Notes under the pieces: generated by a model | Databases searched by the model: none | Told to the model about the DNA's origin: nothing | What the model saw: the letters and a program-made list of their open reading frames with translations, nothing else | Shown: one piece after another, positions 9,144-18,749 of the stretch | How positions within the stretch are numbered: position 1 is the stretch's first letter | How the letters are laid out: each line of letters begins with the position of its first letter | Source of the DNA: an uncultured Pelagibacteraceae bacterium | GTDB lineage: Bacteria > Pseudomonadota > Alphaproteobacteria > Pelagibacterales > Pelagibacteraceae | Direction: 5' to 3' | Assembly: GCA_902577575.1 (NCBI GenBank) | Contig: CACGZQ010000004.1 | Coordinates: 1 to 64,000 of the forward strand | Length of the DNA: 64,000 nt | Translations under genes and position numbers: made by a program

Positions 9144-10427
9144 ATGTTTAAAAAAATAATTAGTCTTTTATCTTTTGCTTCTTTAATCACTCTATTAACT
9201 TTAATAATTATTTTTTTTATAGTCGATTTGAATATCTTTGGCTTAAAGGTAAAACTTTACAATTCGTTTCCTAATTTTGAATTAAGAAAGATTATCTTAA
9301 AAAAAGATTCAAAAATAGAGCATTTTGTTAATGATTATAATGTAAAATTCTTACCTTACACACAATTTGAAAAAGTGAATTTTACAAAGAAAAAAATAAT
9401 ATTTGAAAATGATCTAATATCAAAAAATAATAATTTGGATACTTCAATAGCATATAAAAGATATAATTCTTTTTATATAGATTTTTATAAAGATAATTTG
9501 TTATTAACTGATCACATTGGAAACATTTATTATATTAAAAAGACAAAGTTATTTTCTTCAATAAAAAACTTAAAAGCAAAGAATATAAAAGGTAATTTAA
9601 ACGTATCTAGAGTTTTTGACTCATTTGTTTACGATGATAAAATTTTTGTTTCATTTACATCTCAGGAAAAGGATTGTAATGAGATAAATATTAGTTATGC
9701 AAATATTAATCTGGAGTCATTAAAATTTGAAAATTTTTTTAGCTCAAATGAATGCAACAAAACAGGATCTCCAGGCAGAATACAAATATTTGAAAAAAAT
9801 GGGATTAAAGGTCTATTAGTAAGCACCGCTGAAGGAATTCACGATGAACCAGGTAACAATACACAGAATAAAGACTCAATATTTGGTAAAATTTTATTCA
9901 TTCCAATAAATGAACCTAATAATATTGAAATATATTCTATGGGACATAGAGTAATACAAGGCCTTTCAGTGAATGATGGTATTGTTATTTCTACAGAACA
10001 TGGACCACGTGGCGGTGATGAAATTAATAAAATTTTATCCAATAAAAATTATGGATGGCCAATAGTCTCCCTAGGAGAAAGATATGATTTTAAATATAAA
10101 AATAATAATTTAACTTATAAAAAAAATCATTCCAAATTAAACTTTGAAGATCCAATTTTTAGTTTCATACCTAGTATTGGAATCTCTGAAATCATAAAGT
10201 TACCATCTGATTTTTCTATTTATTATGATAATCACTACTTATTATCTTCACTGAATGGAAGAAGTTTATATTTTATTAGATTTGACCAAAACTTTAAAAA
10301 AGCTGTTACGATAGAAAAAGTTTTTATAAACAAAAGAATCAGAGATATTAAATACCTAGAGGATAATAGTAATATAATATTAGCTTTGGAGGAAAACGGC
10401 GAGATAGGAATAATCTCCAACAACTAG
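9144..10427 (+). CDS. Membrane-anchored PQQ-type sugar dehydrogenase-like beta-propeller protein
   Basis: N-terminal TM; GHRVIQGL...STEHGPRGGDEIN...NYGWP typical of glucose/sorbosone dehydrogenase propellers. Confidence 0.7.
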   Translation: MFKKIISLLSFASLITLLTLIIIFFIVDLNIFGLKVKLYNSFPNFELRKIILKKDSKIEHFVNDYNVKFLPYTQFEKVNFTKKKIIFENDLISKNNNLDTSIAYKRYNSFYIDFYKDNLLLTDHIGNIYYIKKTKLFSSIKNLKAKNIKGNLNVSRVFDSFVYDDKIFVSFTSQEKDCNEINISYANINLESLKFENFFSSNECNKTGSPGRIQIFEKNGIKGLLVSTAEGIHDEPGNNTQNKDSIFGKILFIPINEPNNIEIYSMGHRVIQGLSVNDGIVISTEHGPRGGDEINKILSNKNYGWPIVSLGERYDFKYKNNNLTYKKNHSKLNFEDPIFSFIPSIGISEIIKLPSDFSIYYDNHYLLSSLNGRSLYFIRFDQNFKKAVTIEKVFINKRIRDIKYLEDNSNIILALEENGEIGIISNN

Positions 10428-11548
10428 GATATTATTTTTAATAAATTTTTAATTACAAAATCGATTTGTTTATTCGTTATACCGAGACCTGAAGGAAGAT
10501 AAAAACCATTTTTTGACAAATACTCTGAATTTGGAGCTTTTATTCTATTAAATAATTTCATTTTCTTAAATATTTTTTGCTTATTCATTGGTAGAAAAAA
10601 AGGTCTTGTTTCAATATTTTTTTTAAGTAACTTTTTCATGATTTTATTTCTTGATATTTTACTATTTTTTTTTACAAGAATTCCAAAGACCCAATATATA
10701 TTTTTTGCATAACTAATTATATTTTTTTGAAGAATTATATTGTCTTTATTTTTTAGTTTAGAATAGTATTTGTTTCCAATTTCTCTTTTTCTTTTTATAA
10801 TCCAATTAATATTTTTTAATTGACCACATCCTAAAGCGGCTTGTAAATTTGACATTCTGTAGTTCCATCCAATATCATCATGGTTAAATCTATCGTAAAA
10901 AGATTTTGAAAAAGATAAGTTTCTTAAAGATTTACACTTTTCATAATATTTTTTACTATTTGTACAAATCATACCTCCTTCCCCAGTTGTAATATGCTTG
11001 TTTGCGTAAAAGCTAAATGTGCTCAAATCACCAAAACTTCCGCAAATTTTATTTTTATATTTTAAACCGATAACTTCTGCCGTGTCTTCAATTATAATAA
11101 TATTCTTTTTTTTTGCTATTTGTAAAATTTTTTTAAGGTCAACAGGTAAACCGTAAATATGAGTAATTATAATTGCTTTTGTTTTTTTTGTAATTTTTTT
11201 TAATGTTTCATCACTTCTCATATTCCAAGTTTCTAAATCACAATCTACCAATATTGGTTTTAATTTGTTCTTTATCACAGCATTCGCTGTTGAAATTATA
11301 GAAAAAGCAGGAATAATTACTTCTGAACCTTTTTTAAGGTTTAACGATTTAATAGCTATTTCTAATGCTGCAGTCCCATTTGATACGGCAACTCCAAATT
11401 TTTTTTTATTATAGATCGAAAAATTTTTTTCAAATTTTTTGACAAAAGGGCCTTCAGATGAAATCCAATTTGTTCTTAAAGCTTGATTGACAAATCTTTT
11501 TTCATTTTTAAATATTTTAGGGATATTGACTGGAATAAACTTGTTCAT
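10424..11548 (-). CDS. DegT/DnrJ/EryC1/StrS family aminotransferase, perosamine-synthase-like
   Basis: VSNGTAALEIAIKSL, EVIIPAFS, HIYGLP, IIEDTAEVIG, GDLSTFSFYANKHITTGEGGM, NYRMSNLQAALG. Confidence 0.85.
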   Translation of the reverse strand: MNKFIPVNIPKIFKNEKRFVNQALRTNWISSEGPFVKKFEKNFSIYNKKKFGVAVSNGTAALEIAIKSLNLKKGSEVIIPAFSIISTANAVIKNKLKPILVDCDLETWNMRSDETLKKITKKTKAIIITHIYGLPVDLKKILQIAKKKNIIIIEDTAEVIGLKYKNKICGSFGDLSTFSFYANKHITTGEGGMICTNSKKYYEKCKSLRNLSFSKSFYDRFNHDDIGWNYRMSNLQAALGCGQLKNINWIIKRKREIGNKYYSKLKNKDNIILQKNIISYAKNIYWVFGILVKKNSKISRNKIMKKLLKKNIETRPFFLPMNKQKIFKKMKLFNRIKAPNSEYLSKNGFYLPSGLGITNKQIDFVIKNLLKIIS

Positions 11549-11946
11549 TAAAATTTATTTTTATCTTTTCTAGCGTCATAAGGACCTTGTTTGACTTCAA
11601 TAAATTTACAATTATTCATCATTTTAAAGCCGTGCCCTCCGCTCATTAAAATCACTATGTCGTTTTTTTTTGCGAGTTTGCTTAACATATATTTTTTTTT
11701 TGGAGTAAAAAAATCTATTTTAAGCTTGCCTTGTAGAATGATTAAAACCTCAGATGTTCCAGATATAGTCCTAGTATTTTTTTTGTGTGTATGAGGATCA
11801 ATAGTATATCCTTTTGGATGATTCATGTATGCAACTTGCTGTAAAAAACTTCTCTTAGTAAAAAAGTTAATACCCTTTTTTTTTATATATCCAGCTTTAA
11901 TTATTAGAGCGATAGTTCTCTTTTTATATGTTATATTTTGTATCAT
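11548..11946 (-). CDS. Cupin-fold protein (start revised to internal Met)
   Basis: IDPHTHKKNTRTISGTSEVLIILQGKLKIDFF and GGHGFKMM cupin-like motifs; MIQNITYKK is a more natural start than the listed ORF start. Confidence 0.6.
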   Translation of the reverse strand: MIQNITYKKRTIALIIKAGYIKKKGINFFTKRSFLQQVAYMNHPKGYTIDPHTHKKNTRTISGTSEVLIILQGKLKIDFFTPKKKYMLSKLAKKNDIVILMSGGHGFKMMNNCKFIEVKQGPYDARKDKNKF

Positions 11947-11993
11947 AAAGATTAAACAAAATATTAATAACAATACTTAAATACTTAGTAAAT

Positions 11994-12731
11994 ATGAGTT
12001 TTAGTGTAATCTTACCTACTTTAAATGAAAAGGGGCATATTTTAAAATTAATTGAAGAAATTTCAAATATTTTTGAAATCAATAAAATAAATTATGAAAT
12101 AATAGTAGTTGATGATAATTCAGATGATGGAACCTATGAGGTAGTTGAAAACTTTAAAAAAAATAATGCTAATATCAAAACAATTTTAAGAAAAAATAAG
12201 AAAAAAAGTTTGCCATCCTCTTTAAATGAGGGCATATCTTTATCTAAATATGAAAATCTAATTTGGATGGACGCTGATTTTCAACATCCCCCAAAATATA
12301 TAAAAAATTTTATAGAAAAATCAAAAAATTTTGATGTAATAATCTCCTCTCGATTTCTCGAAGGAAGTGATAGATATTTTAACAATGATGTACTTAAAAA
12401 AGAGATTAATGAAAATCAAAGTTATTTTTTTAACAAACTTTGCAGAATTTTGCTTTTCAGAGATATTACAGATTATACGAGTGGTTATATTTGTATTAAA
12501 AAAAAATTTTTTAACAATTACTACCTACAGGGATATTATGGTGATTACTTTGTGAATATGATAGTTGAATTGAAAATAAAAAAAGCTAACATTATTGAAA
12601 TTCCATTTAAAGATGCAGTGAGAGCCTCAGGCACTTCGAAGACACTGGTAACAATAAATTTTAAATATATTTATACTTGTTTTAGATATTTGATGACTTT
12701 GATGAAATCTTTTTTTATAAAATTTAGATAG
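11994..12731 (+). CDS. Glycosyltransferase family 2 (dolichol-phosphate-mannose synthase-like)
   Basis: SVILPTLNEKGHI, IIVVDDNSDDGT, WMDADFQHPP. Confidence 0.85.
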   Translation: MSFSVILPTLNEKGHILKLIEEISNIFEINKINYEIIVVDDNSDDGTYEVVENFKKNNANIKTILRKNKKKSLPSSLNEGISLSKYENLIWMDADFQHPPKYIKNFIEKSKNFDVIISSRFLEGSDRYFNNDVLKKEINENQSYFFNKLCRILLFRDITDYTSGYICIKKKFFNNYYLQGYYGDYFVNMIVELKIKKANIIEIPFKDAVRASGTSKTLVTINFKYIYTCFRYLMTLMKSFFIKFR

Positions 12732-13770
12732 AATTTCCTAATTTTTGAATATCTTTCTCGACCATGGATTTTACTAACATTTTAAATGAAGTCTTGGGTT
12801 TCCACTTAAGTTCTTTTCTTGCTTTTGAAGAATCTCCTCTCAATTCATGAACTTCGGTTGGTCTAAAGTAATACTTATCAATTTTGATTAAAATTTTTTT
12901 AGTTTTTTGATCTATACCGACTTCTCCTAAACCTTTACCTTTCCAAATTATTTTTACGCCTATACAATTATAAGCTTCATTGACAAAATCCTTTACTGAT
13001 TTACTTACGCCAGTTGAAATTACATAGTCCGAAGGTTTCTTTTGTTGCAACATCAACCACATGGTCTTAACATAATCATTTGCATATCCCCAATCTCTTC
13101 TAGCGTTTAAATTACCAAGATAAAGAATTTGTTTATTTCCATAAAAGTAGTTTGCTACTGCTCTTGTAATTTTTCTCGTCACAAACGTTGCTCCTCGTCT
13201 CTCTCCTTCGTGATTAAACAAAATCCCATTCACTGCAAAAATATTATAAGCTTTTCTATAATTTATTACAGTCCAATAAGAAAAAAGTTTTGAAATTGCA
13301 TAAGGACTAGTGGGTGCGAAAGGTGTTCTTTCATTCTGGGGAATTTTAGTGTTCCCAAATATTTCTGAAGTTGATGCTTGATAAAATTTAATTTTTTTTT
13401 CTAATTTTAAAATTCTTATTGCTTCTAAAAGCCTTAGTGTTCCTAATGCATCTGCATTCGCAGTATACTCTGGAGTTTCAAAACTAGTTCTGACATGAGA
13501 TTGAGCTGCTAAATTGTAGATTTCGTGAGGTTTTGTTTGTTGGATAATTCTGATTAGGTTTGTTGTATCTGTTAAATCTCCATAAAAAGGAAAGTAAGAT
13601 TTATTTAAAATTTTACTATTATATAAATGATTTATACGTTCAGTATTAAATGAAGATGATCTTCTTTTAATTCCTATAATTTTATAATTTTTTTGAAGTA
13701 AAAAATCCGCTAGAATAGATCCATCTTGTCCTGTAATACCTGTAATTAAAGCAGTTTTTTTGAAACCCAT
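12724..13770 (-). CDS. gmd: GDP-mannose 4,6-dehydratase
   Basis: ALITGITGQDGSILADFLL, RRSSSFNTERINHLY, GDLTDTTNL, FYQASTSEIFG, SPYAISKLFSYW, FNHEGERRGATFVTRKITRA, RDWGYANDYVKTMW. Confidence 0.95.
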   Translation of the reverse strand: MGFKKTALITGITGQDGSILADFLLQKNYKIIGIKRRSSSFNTERINHLYNSKILNKSYFPFYGDLTDTTNLIRIIQQTKPHEIYNLAAQSHVRTSFETPEYTANADALGTLRLLEAIRILKLEKKIKFYQASTSEIFGNTKIPQNERTPFAPTSPYAISKLFSYWTVINYRKAYNIFAVNGILFNHEGERRGATFVTRKITRAVANYFYGNKQILYLGNLNARRDWGYANDYVKTMWLMLQQKKPSDYVISTGVSKSVKDFVNEAYNCIGVKIIWKGKGLGEVGIDQKTKKILIKIDKYYFRPTEVHELRGDSSKARKELKWKPKTSFKMLVKSMVEKDIQKLGNSI

Positions 13771-13853
13771 AGGGGAATTGAATATATTAAAAAATTCATT
13801 ATTTAAACAAAAATTTTAGATATAAAAGTATTTAGTTCAAATATATTGAAAAA

Positions 13854-15515
13854 ATGATAGCAAAATTTAATTTTAGATTATTTCTGTGGTTATTTTTTAT
13901 TATTTATTTCTTAATCGGGATAATAATTTTTAAAGATTTCGGAGTTGGAATTGAGGAACATTTCCAAAGACATAATGGTTTTTACTGGCTAAATCATTTG
14001 TTATCATTTACTAATTTTGAAAATTTTAAAAATTTAGTGAATTTAAAATATCAGCAAATTTTATTTGCAGATCCTGATCTCCCTGATCCGAATTTTTTTA
14101 ACTTCTATGGTATCGTTTTTGATTTACCATTAGCCTTTATTGAGACTTATTTTAATATTGAAAATAGTAAATTTTATTTTGAAATAAGACATCTAGCAAT
14201 CTTTTTAATATTTTTTATTAGTTCACTTTTTTTCTTAAAAATATTGATAAATAGATTCGATGATAAACTAATAATTTTCCTAGGTTTATTCTTTTATATA
14301 TTTTCACCAAGAATATTTGGAGATAGTTTTCACAATAATAAAGACATCTTATTTTTATCAATCCTAACCATAGCTATTAGTTTTTTGTTCGATTTATTTA
14401 TGAAACATAATAACAAAAATCTAATTCTTTTTTGTTTGTTTGCTGCTTTTGCATCATCGTCTCGAATTATGGGAATTTATTTACCAATAATTCTATTTAT
14501 ATTTTACTATTTAGAATTTCTTATAAAAAAATTTTCTCTGAAAGAATTAATAATAAGAACAACAAAGTTATTTACAATATTTATGTTTTTTCTCTATCTT
14601 CATTATCCTTATATGTGGAAATTGAATATTTTTGAATTTTTTAGTTGGTTTAAAAGTTTTTTCTATTGGATGGACATGGATATACTGTTTAATGGTAAAT
14701 ACTATAATATAAAATATTTGCCGAGATTATATTTACCAACTTGGATATTTATCTCAACACCTTTTTTTATAATAATATTTTCTTTATTCGGTGCATTCAT
14801 CTCAGGAAAAATAATTTTTAACAGATTAATTAATATAAAGGAGACCAAAATAAATAAAGACGGAGACTTATGGAAGAGTCTTAATGAAAAAAAAGATTTT
14901 TTTATATTTGTAAGTTTTTTCAGCTTTATAAGTTATGCAATTTTTTTAAACGTAGCTATGTTAAGCGGTTGGAGACATTTTTATTTCCTACATTTGTTTA
15001 TTATCTATTTCTCAACTTTAGGAATGAGCGTGTCGTATAAATATTTAAAAAAGTATATTAATCTAAATTTATTAATTATTACCTCATTACTTTTTATAGC
15101 TAGTCTTTCGTATACAAATTATAAATTTCATCCGTTTCAAAGTTTATATTTTGTAAACTTTTTAAACCATGAAAGTGTTAATAAATTTCAAGTAGATACA
15201 CCATCAATTAGTAGGTCAAATGCACTAAAATTTATACATGAGATAGAAAGGGATAATAACAAAAAAATATATGTTGCAAATGCCTCTTGGACGCCTCTAT
15301 ATAATGGTAAGGATATGTTAAAAAGTGATTACCAAAAAAGATTTATTTTTGTCGGTCAAGAATATGATCAAGCAGACTATATTTATACAAATTTTATTTA
15401 TAAAGCAGATGAAAAATATAATAAAAATTTTAGAATACCAAAAAATTTTAAAAAAATTGATGATTTAATGATTAATGATATTTTAATTTACTCAATATAC
15501 AAAAAGGAAAAATAG
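13854..15515 (+). CDS. Polytopic membrane protein, glycosyltransferase-39/ArnT-like
   Basis: About 10 TM stretches; SPRIFGDSFHNNKDILF and GWRHFYFLHLFIIYFS motifs. Confidence 0.55.
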   Translation: MIAKFNFRLFLWLFFIIYFLIGIIIFKDFGVGIEEHFQRHNGFYWLNHLLSFTNFENFKNLVNLKYQQILFADPDLPDPNFFNFYGIVFDLPLAFIETYFNIENSKFYFEIRHLAIFLIFFISSLFFLKILINRFDDKLIIFLGLFFYIFSPRIFGDSFHNNKDILFLSILTIAISFLFDLFMKHNNKNLILFCLFAAFASSSRIMGIYLPIILFIFYYLEFLIKKFSLKELIIRTTKLFTIFMFFLYLHYPYMWKLNIFEFFSWFKSFFYWMDMDILFNGKYYNIKYLPRLYLPTWIFISTPFFIIIFSLFGAFISGKIIFNRLINIKETKINKDGDLWKSLNEKKDFFIFVSFFSFISYAIFLNVAMLSGWRHFYFLHLFIIYFSTLGMSVSYKYLKKYINLNLLIITSLLFIASLSYTNYKFHPFQSLYFVNFLNHESVNKFQVDTPSISRSNALKFIHEIERDNNKKIYVANASWTPLYNGKDMLKSDYQKRFIFVGQEYDQADYIYTNFIYKADEKYNKNFRIPKNFKKIDDLMINDILIYSIYKKEK

Positions 15516-15516
15516 T

Positions 15517-15780
15517 ATGAGAATTTTTATCTATAAACTAATAATTTCTTTTTTAGCAATATTTTTTTTATATCACTCAACGATAGGGTATACTATTTAT
15601 AAATTCCAAAATAAAATTTATTCTTCTCTCAACAAAAAATTAGTTGAGGACATAAAATCAAAAATAAGGGTGGAAATAGAAAATTCATTAAAAAAAGACA
15701 AAATTTTAGAAAGAGATGACGCTATTTTATTAAATAAAATACTAAAAAAACTTAGTTCCGAAATAAATAGTCCAAATTAA
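15517..15780 (+). CDS. Hypothetical protein with N-terminal TM segment
   Basis: Open frame 2 nt after preceding stop, membrane-anchored N-terminus. Confidence 0.5.
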   Translation: MRIFIYKLIISFLAIFFLYHSTIGYTIYKFQNKIYSSLNKKLVEDIKSKIRVEIENSLKKDKILERDDAILLNKILKKLSSEINSPN

Positions 15781-15790
15781 ATACAAAAAA

Positions 15791-16381
15791 GTGATTCTTT
15801 TAAACAAAAAACATTTTTCGTTGGCCAATATTACAAATCCTCCGAGACAAATATATTCTCTTATAGTTAAGAATTTGCCAAATTCAATCTTCTCAAAGCT
15901 TGATTTTCTATTTTTGAAAAATATTGTAAAAAAAAAAATTTTACAAATTTACGTAATAAAAAAAAAAGAGAGATTTTCATGTGTCATTACTATTACTACA
16001 TATGAAAATTATAACATACTTAGAAATTCTATTATTTTATATCTTTTAAAAAACCCGATAAAAATTTTATTAAATATTAAATTTATATTTGATGTGATTA
16101 ATAGAGATAAAAATGAAGTAGAATCTTATAATAATAATAAATATTTACACCTTTTACATTTTATAATACTCAAAAAACAATTTAATGAGATTTCATTAAA
16201 AGCTAAAGATAATTTAATAAATTCTTTTTTAAAAGAAATTGTAAAAAAAAATAATGCAAACCACATATATTTGTGCTATGAAAAAAATAATCTTAAAGCT
16301 CACAAATACTACAAAAGAAATAAATTTAAGATTTATAAGAAAAACAAAAAAGTAATATTTATTAAGAAAAGGATAATTTAA
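15791..16381 (+). CDS. GNAT-like N-acetyltransferase (GTG start)
   Basis: C-terminal NHIYLCYEKNNLKAHKYYKRNKFKIYKK resembles GNAT motif A/B region. Confidence 0.5.
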   Translation: MILLNKKHFSLANITNPPRQIYSLIVKNLPNSIFSKLDFLFLKNIVKKKILQIYVIKKKERFSCVITITTYENYNILRNSIILYLLKNPIKILLNIKFIFDVINRDKNEVESYNNNKYLHLLHFIILKKQFNEISLKAKDNLINSFLKEIVKKNNANHIYLCYEKNNLKAHKYYKRNKFKIYKKNKKVIFIKKRII

Positions 16382-16384
16382 ATT

Positions 16385-17389
16385 ATGGTTAAAGTAGGAA
16401 TAAATGGTTTTGGTAGAATAGGAAGATTAATCTTAAGAGCGATATTGGAAAATTACAAGGACAAAATCCAAGTTGTAGCTATCAATGACCTTGGATCGAT
16501 TGAAGCGAACGCACATTTAATAAAATATGATAGTACTCATGGCGTTCTTAAAGATGATATTCAAACATCAAGTGATGGTTTTAAGATAGGTAATAATCAA
16601 ATAAAAGTATTTGCAGAAAAAAATCCTGCAAACATTCCATGGAAAAAAGTTAATGCAGATATAGTTTTAGAATGCACAGGTATTTTTCTTGATAAAATCT
16701 CAGCTGAAAATCATATTAAAGGTGGCGCAAAAAAAGTAATAATCTCAGCTCCAGGAAAAGAAGTTGACTTTACGATTGTACAAGGAGTAAACAGTTCAGA
16801 ATTAAAAAAAGAACACAATATTATTTCAAATGGTTCATGTACAACTAATTGCCTTGCGCCTGTAGCTATGGTTATGGAAAAATCTTTCGGAATTAATTAT
16901 GGATATATGACAACTATTCATAGCTATACTGGAGATCAAAAACTTTTAGATACACTTCATAAAGATTTAAGAAGAGCCCGATCAACAGAGGGAGCAATGA
17001 TACCTACATCTACAGGAGCAGCTAAAGCTATGAGTTTAGTTTTACCAAGTTTAAAAGGAAAATTAGATGGAACTGCAATAAGAGTACCAACTCCCAATGT
17101 ATCTTTAATTGATTTTACTCTTGTAACTGAAAAAGAGACAACTCCAGATTTAATTAATCAAGCAATGGAATCAGCTGCAAAAAAAGAATTAAAAGGAATT
17201 TTGGATATCAATAGTAAACCTTTAGTATCTAAAGATTTTAATCACAATTCTCATAGTTCAATTTTTGATGTAACTCAAACGCAAGTAATCAAAGGTAAAT
17301 TTAGCAGGGTACTATCTTGGTACGATAATGAATGGGGTTTTTCTAACAGAATGTGTGACACTGCAATCCAAATTGCAACTTTTATTTAG
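16385..17389 (+). CDS. gap: Type I glyceraldehyde-3-phosphate dehydrogenase
   Basis: VGINGFGRIGRLILRA, NGSCTTNCLAPVAMV, RRARSTEGAMIPTSTGAAKA, WYDNEWGFSNRM. Confidence 0.98.
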   Translation: MVKVGINGFGRIGRLILRAILENYKDKIQVVAINDLGSIEANAHLIKYDSTHGVLKDDIQTSSDGFKIGNNQIKVFAEKNPANIPWKKVNADIVLECTGIFLDKISAENHIKGGAKKVIISAPGKEVDFTIVQGVNSSELKKEHNIISNGSCTTNCLAPVAMVMEKSFGINYGYMTTIHSYTGDQKLLDTLHKDLRRARSTEGAMIPTSTGAAKAMSLVLPSLKGKLDGTAIRVPTPNVSLIDFTLVTEKETTPDLINQAMESAAKKELKGILDINSKPLVSKDFNHNSHSSIFDVTQTQVIKGKFSRVLSWYDNEWGFSNRMCDTAIQIATFI

Positions 17390-17414
17390 CTTAATTTATA
17401 ATTAATATATTATA

Positions 17415-18749
17415 ATGAATTCATCAGTTAGACTAATCAATCACGCATCAGCCAAAATAAGTTTGGATAATATTTCTATAGTATCCGACCCTTGGTACGA
17501 AGGCTCTGTATTTCATAAGGGCTGGAAACTAATTCATGAATTGCCAATTGAAGAAACTAAAAAATTTCTTGAGAATACGAATTACATTTATATTTCACAC
17601 GAACACCCAGATCATTTTAGTCCAAGTTTTTTTTTAAATGATGAATACAAAGAGATACTAGATCGCAATAATACCAAAATTCTTTTTCAGAAAACTAAAG
17701 ATAAGCGAGTTCTTAAATTCTTGGAGAAAAAAGGATATAAAGTAATTGAAGTGCCAAATAATGAATATGTAACTTTAGAAAACGGTGTCAAAGTAAAGAT
17801 TATAAAATTTGGATATATCGATTCGGCATTAATTATTGAAGGTTCAACTGATAAGATTTTAAATCTTAATGATTGTCCACTAAATGATATTAATGAAATA
17901 AAAAGATTTAGAAAAGATCATGGTAAATTTGATTTACTGTTAACCCAATTTAGCTACGCAGCTTGGAAGGGTAATGAAGATAATAGAGAATATAGAAAAA
18001 AAGCAGCTTCTGAAAAAATAGAAACCATGATTAATCAATACAATATATTAGAATGTAAAAAAATAATTCCATTTGCTAGCTTTATTTATTTTTCTAATAA
18101 ATTAAATAAATTCATGAATGATCAAATAAATCAGCCTCATATTTTTCAAGAACAATTAATGTCAAAAATTGATTCAATAATTCTTAGACCCGGAGAGATA
18201 CAAGATATTAAACAATTAAAACAAAAAGATAGTTCGTTGAATTTTTGGAAAGAAGAGTACGCTAAAATCGAGTCTTTACCATTGGATAATTTTAATAAAT
18301 CCGTAAATTTTCAAGATTTATTAGCTGAGTATTCTAAATATAAACAGAAAATATTGGAAATAAATTCAAAATTTATTATTTATCTAGCGTCAAAAATTAA
18401 ATTTTTAAATTTCTTCCAGCCAATTAATATTTTTTTATTAGATCATAAAAAAAACTATGAGTTTTCACTATTTGACGGTTTTAAAGAAACAAAAAATGAT
18501 TACCACGATATATCTATGCATAGTGAGTCTCTTTTTTTTATTTTTAAAAATGATTTTGGTTATGATACTTTAACTGTTAATGGATGCTTTAATGCTCCTA
18601 AAAAAGGATTTATAAAAACTACAAGATCATTTGCCATAGGAAGCTTGAATTCCATGGGATTAAAAGTAAATTTTAATTTAATTTTTAATTTAAAACTAGT
18701 TTCATTCTTTTTTAATCTTTTAAGAAAAGTATCTAAAAAACTTAAATGA
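17415..18749 (+). CDS. MBL-fold metallo-hydrolase, CMP-Neu5Ac-hydroxylase-like
   Basis: LINHASAKISLDNISIVSDPWYEGSVFHKGW and YISHEHPDHFS metal-binding motif. Confidence 0.65.
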   Translation: MNSSVRLINHASAKISLDNISIVSDPWYEGSVFHKGWKLIHELPIEETKKFLENTNYIYISHEHPDHFSPSFFLNDEYKEILDRNNTKILFQKTKDKRVLKFLEKKGYKVIEVPNNEYVTLENGVKVKIIKFGYIDSALIIEGSTDKILNLNDCPLNDINEIKRFRKDHGKFDLLLTQFSYAAWKGNEDNREYRKKAASEKIETMINQYNILECKKIIPFASFIYFSNKLNKFMNDQINQPHIFQEQLMSKIDSIILRPGEIQDIKQLKQKDSSLNFWKEEYAKIESLPLDNFNKSVNFQDLLAEYSKYKQKILEINSKFIIYLASKIKFLNFFQPINIFLLDHKKNYEFSLFDGFKETKNDYHDISMHSESLFFIFKNDFGYDTLTVNGCFNAPKKGFIKTTRSFAIGSLNSMGLKVNFNLIFNLKLVSFFFNLLRKVSKKLK

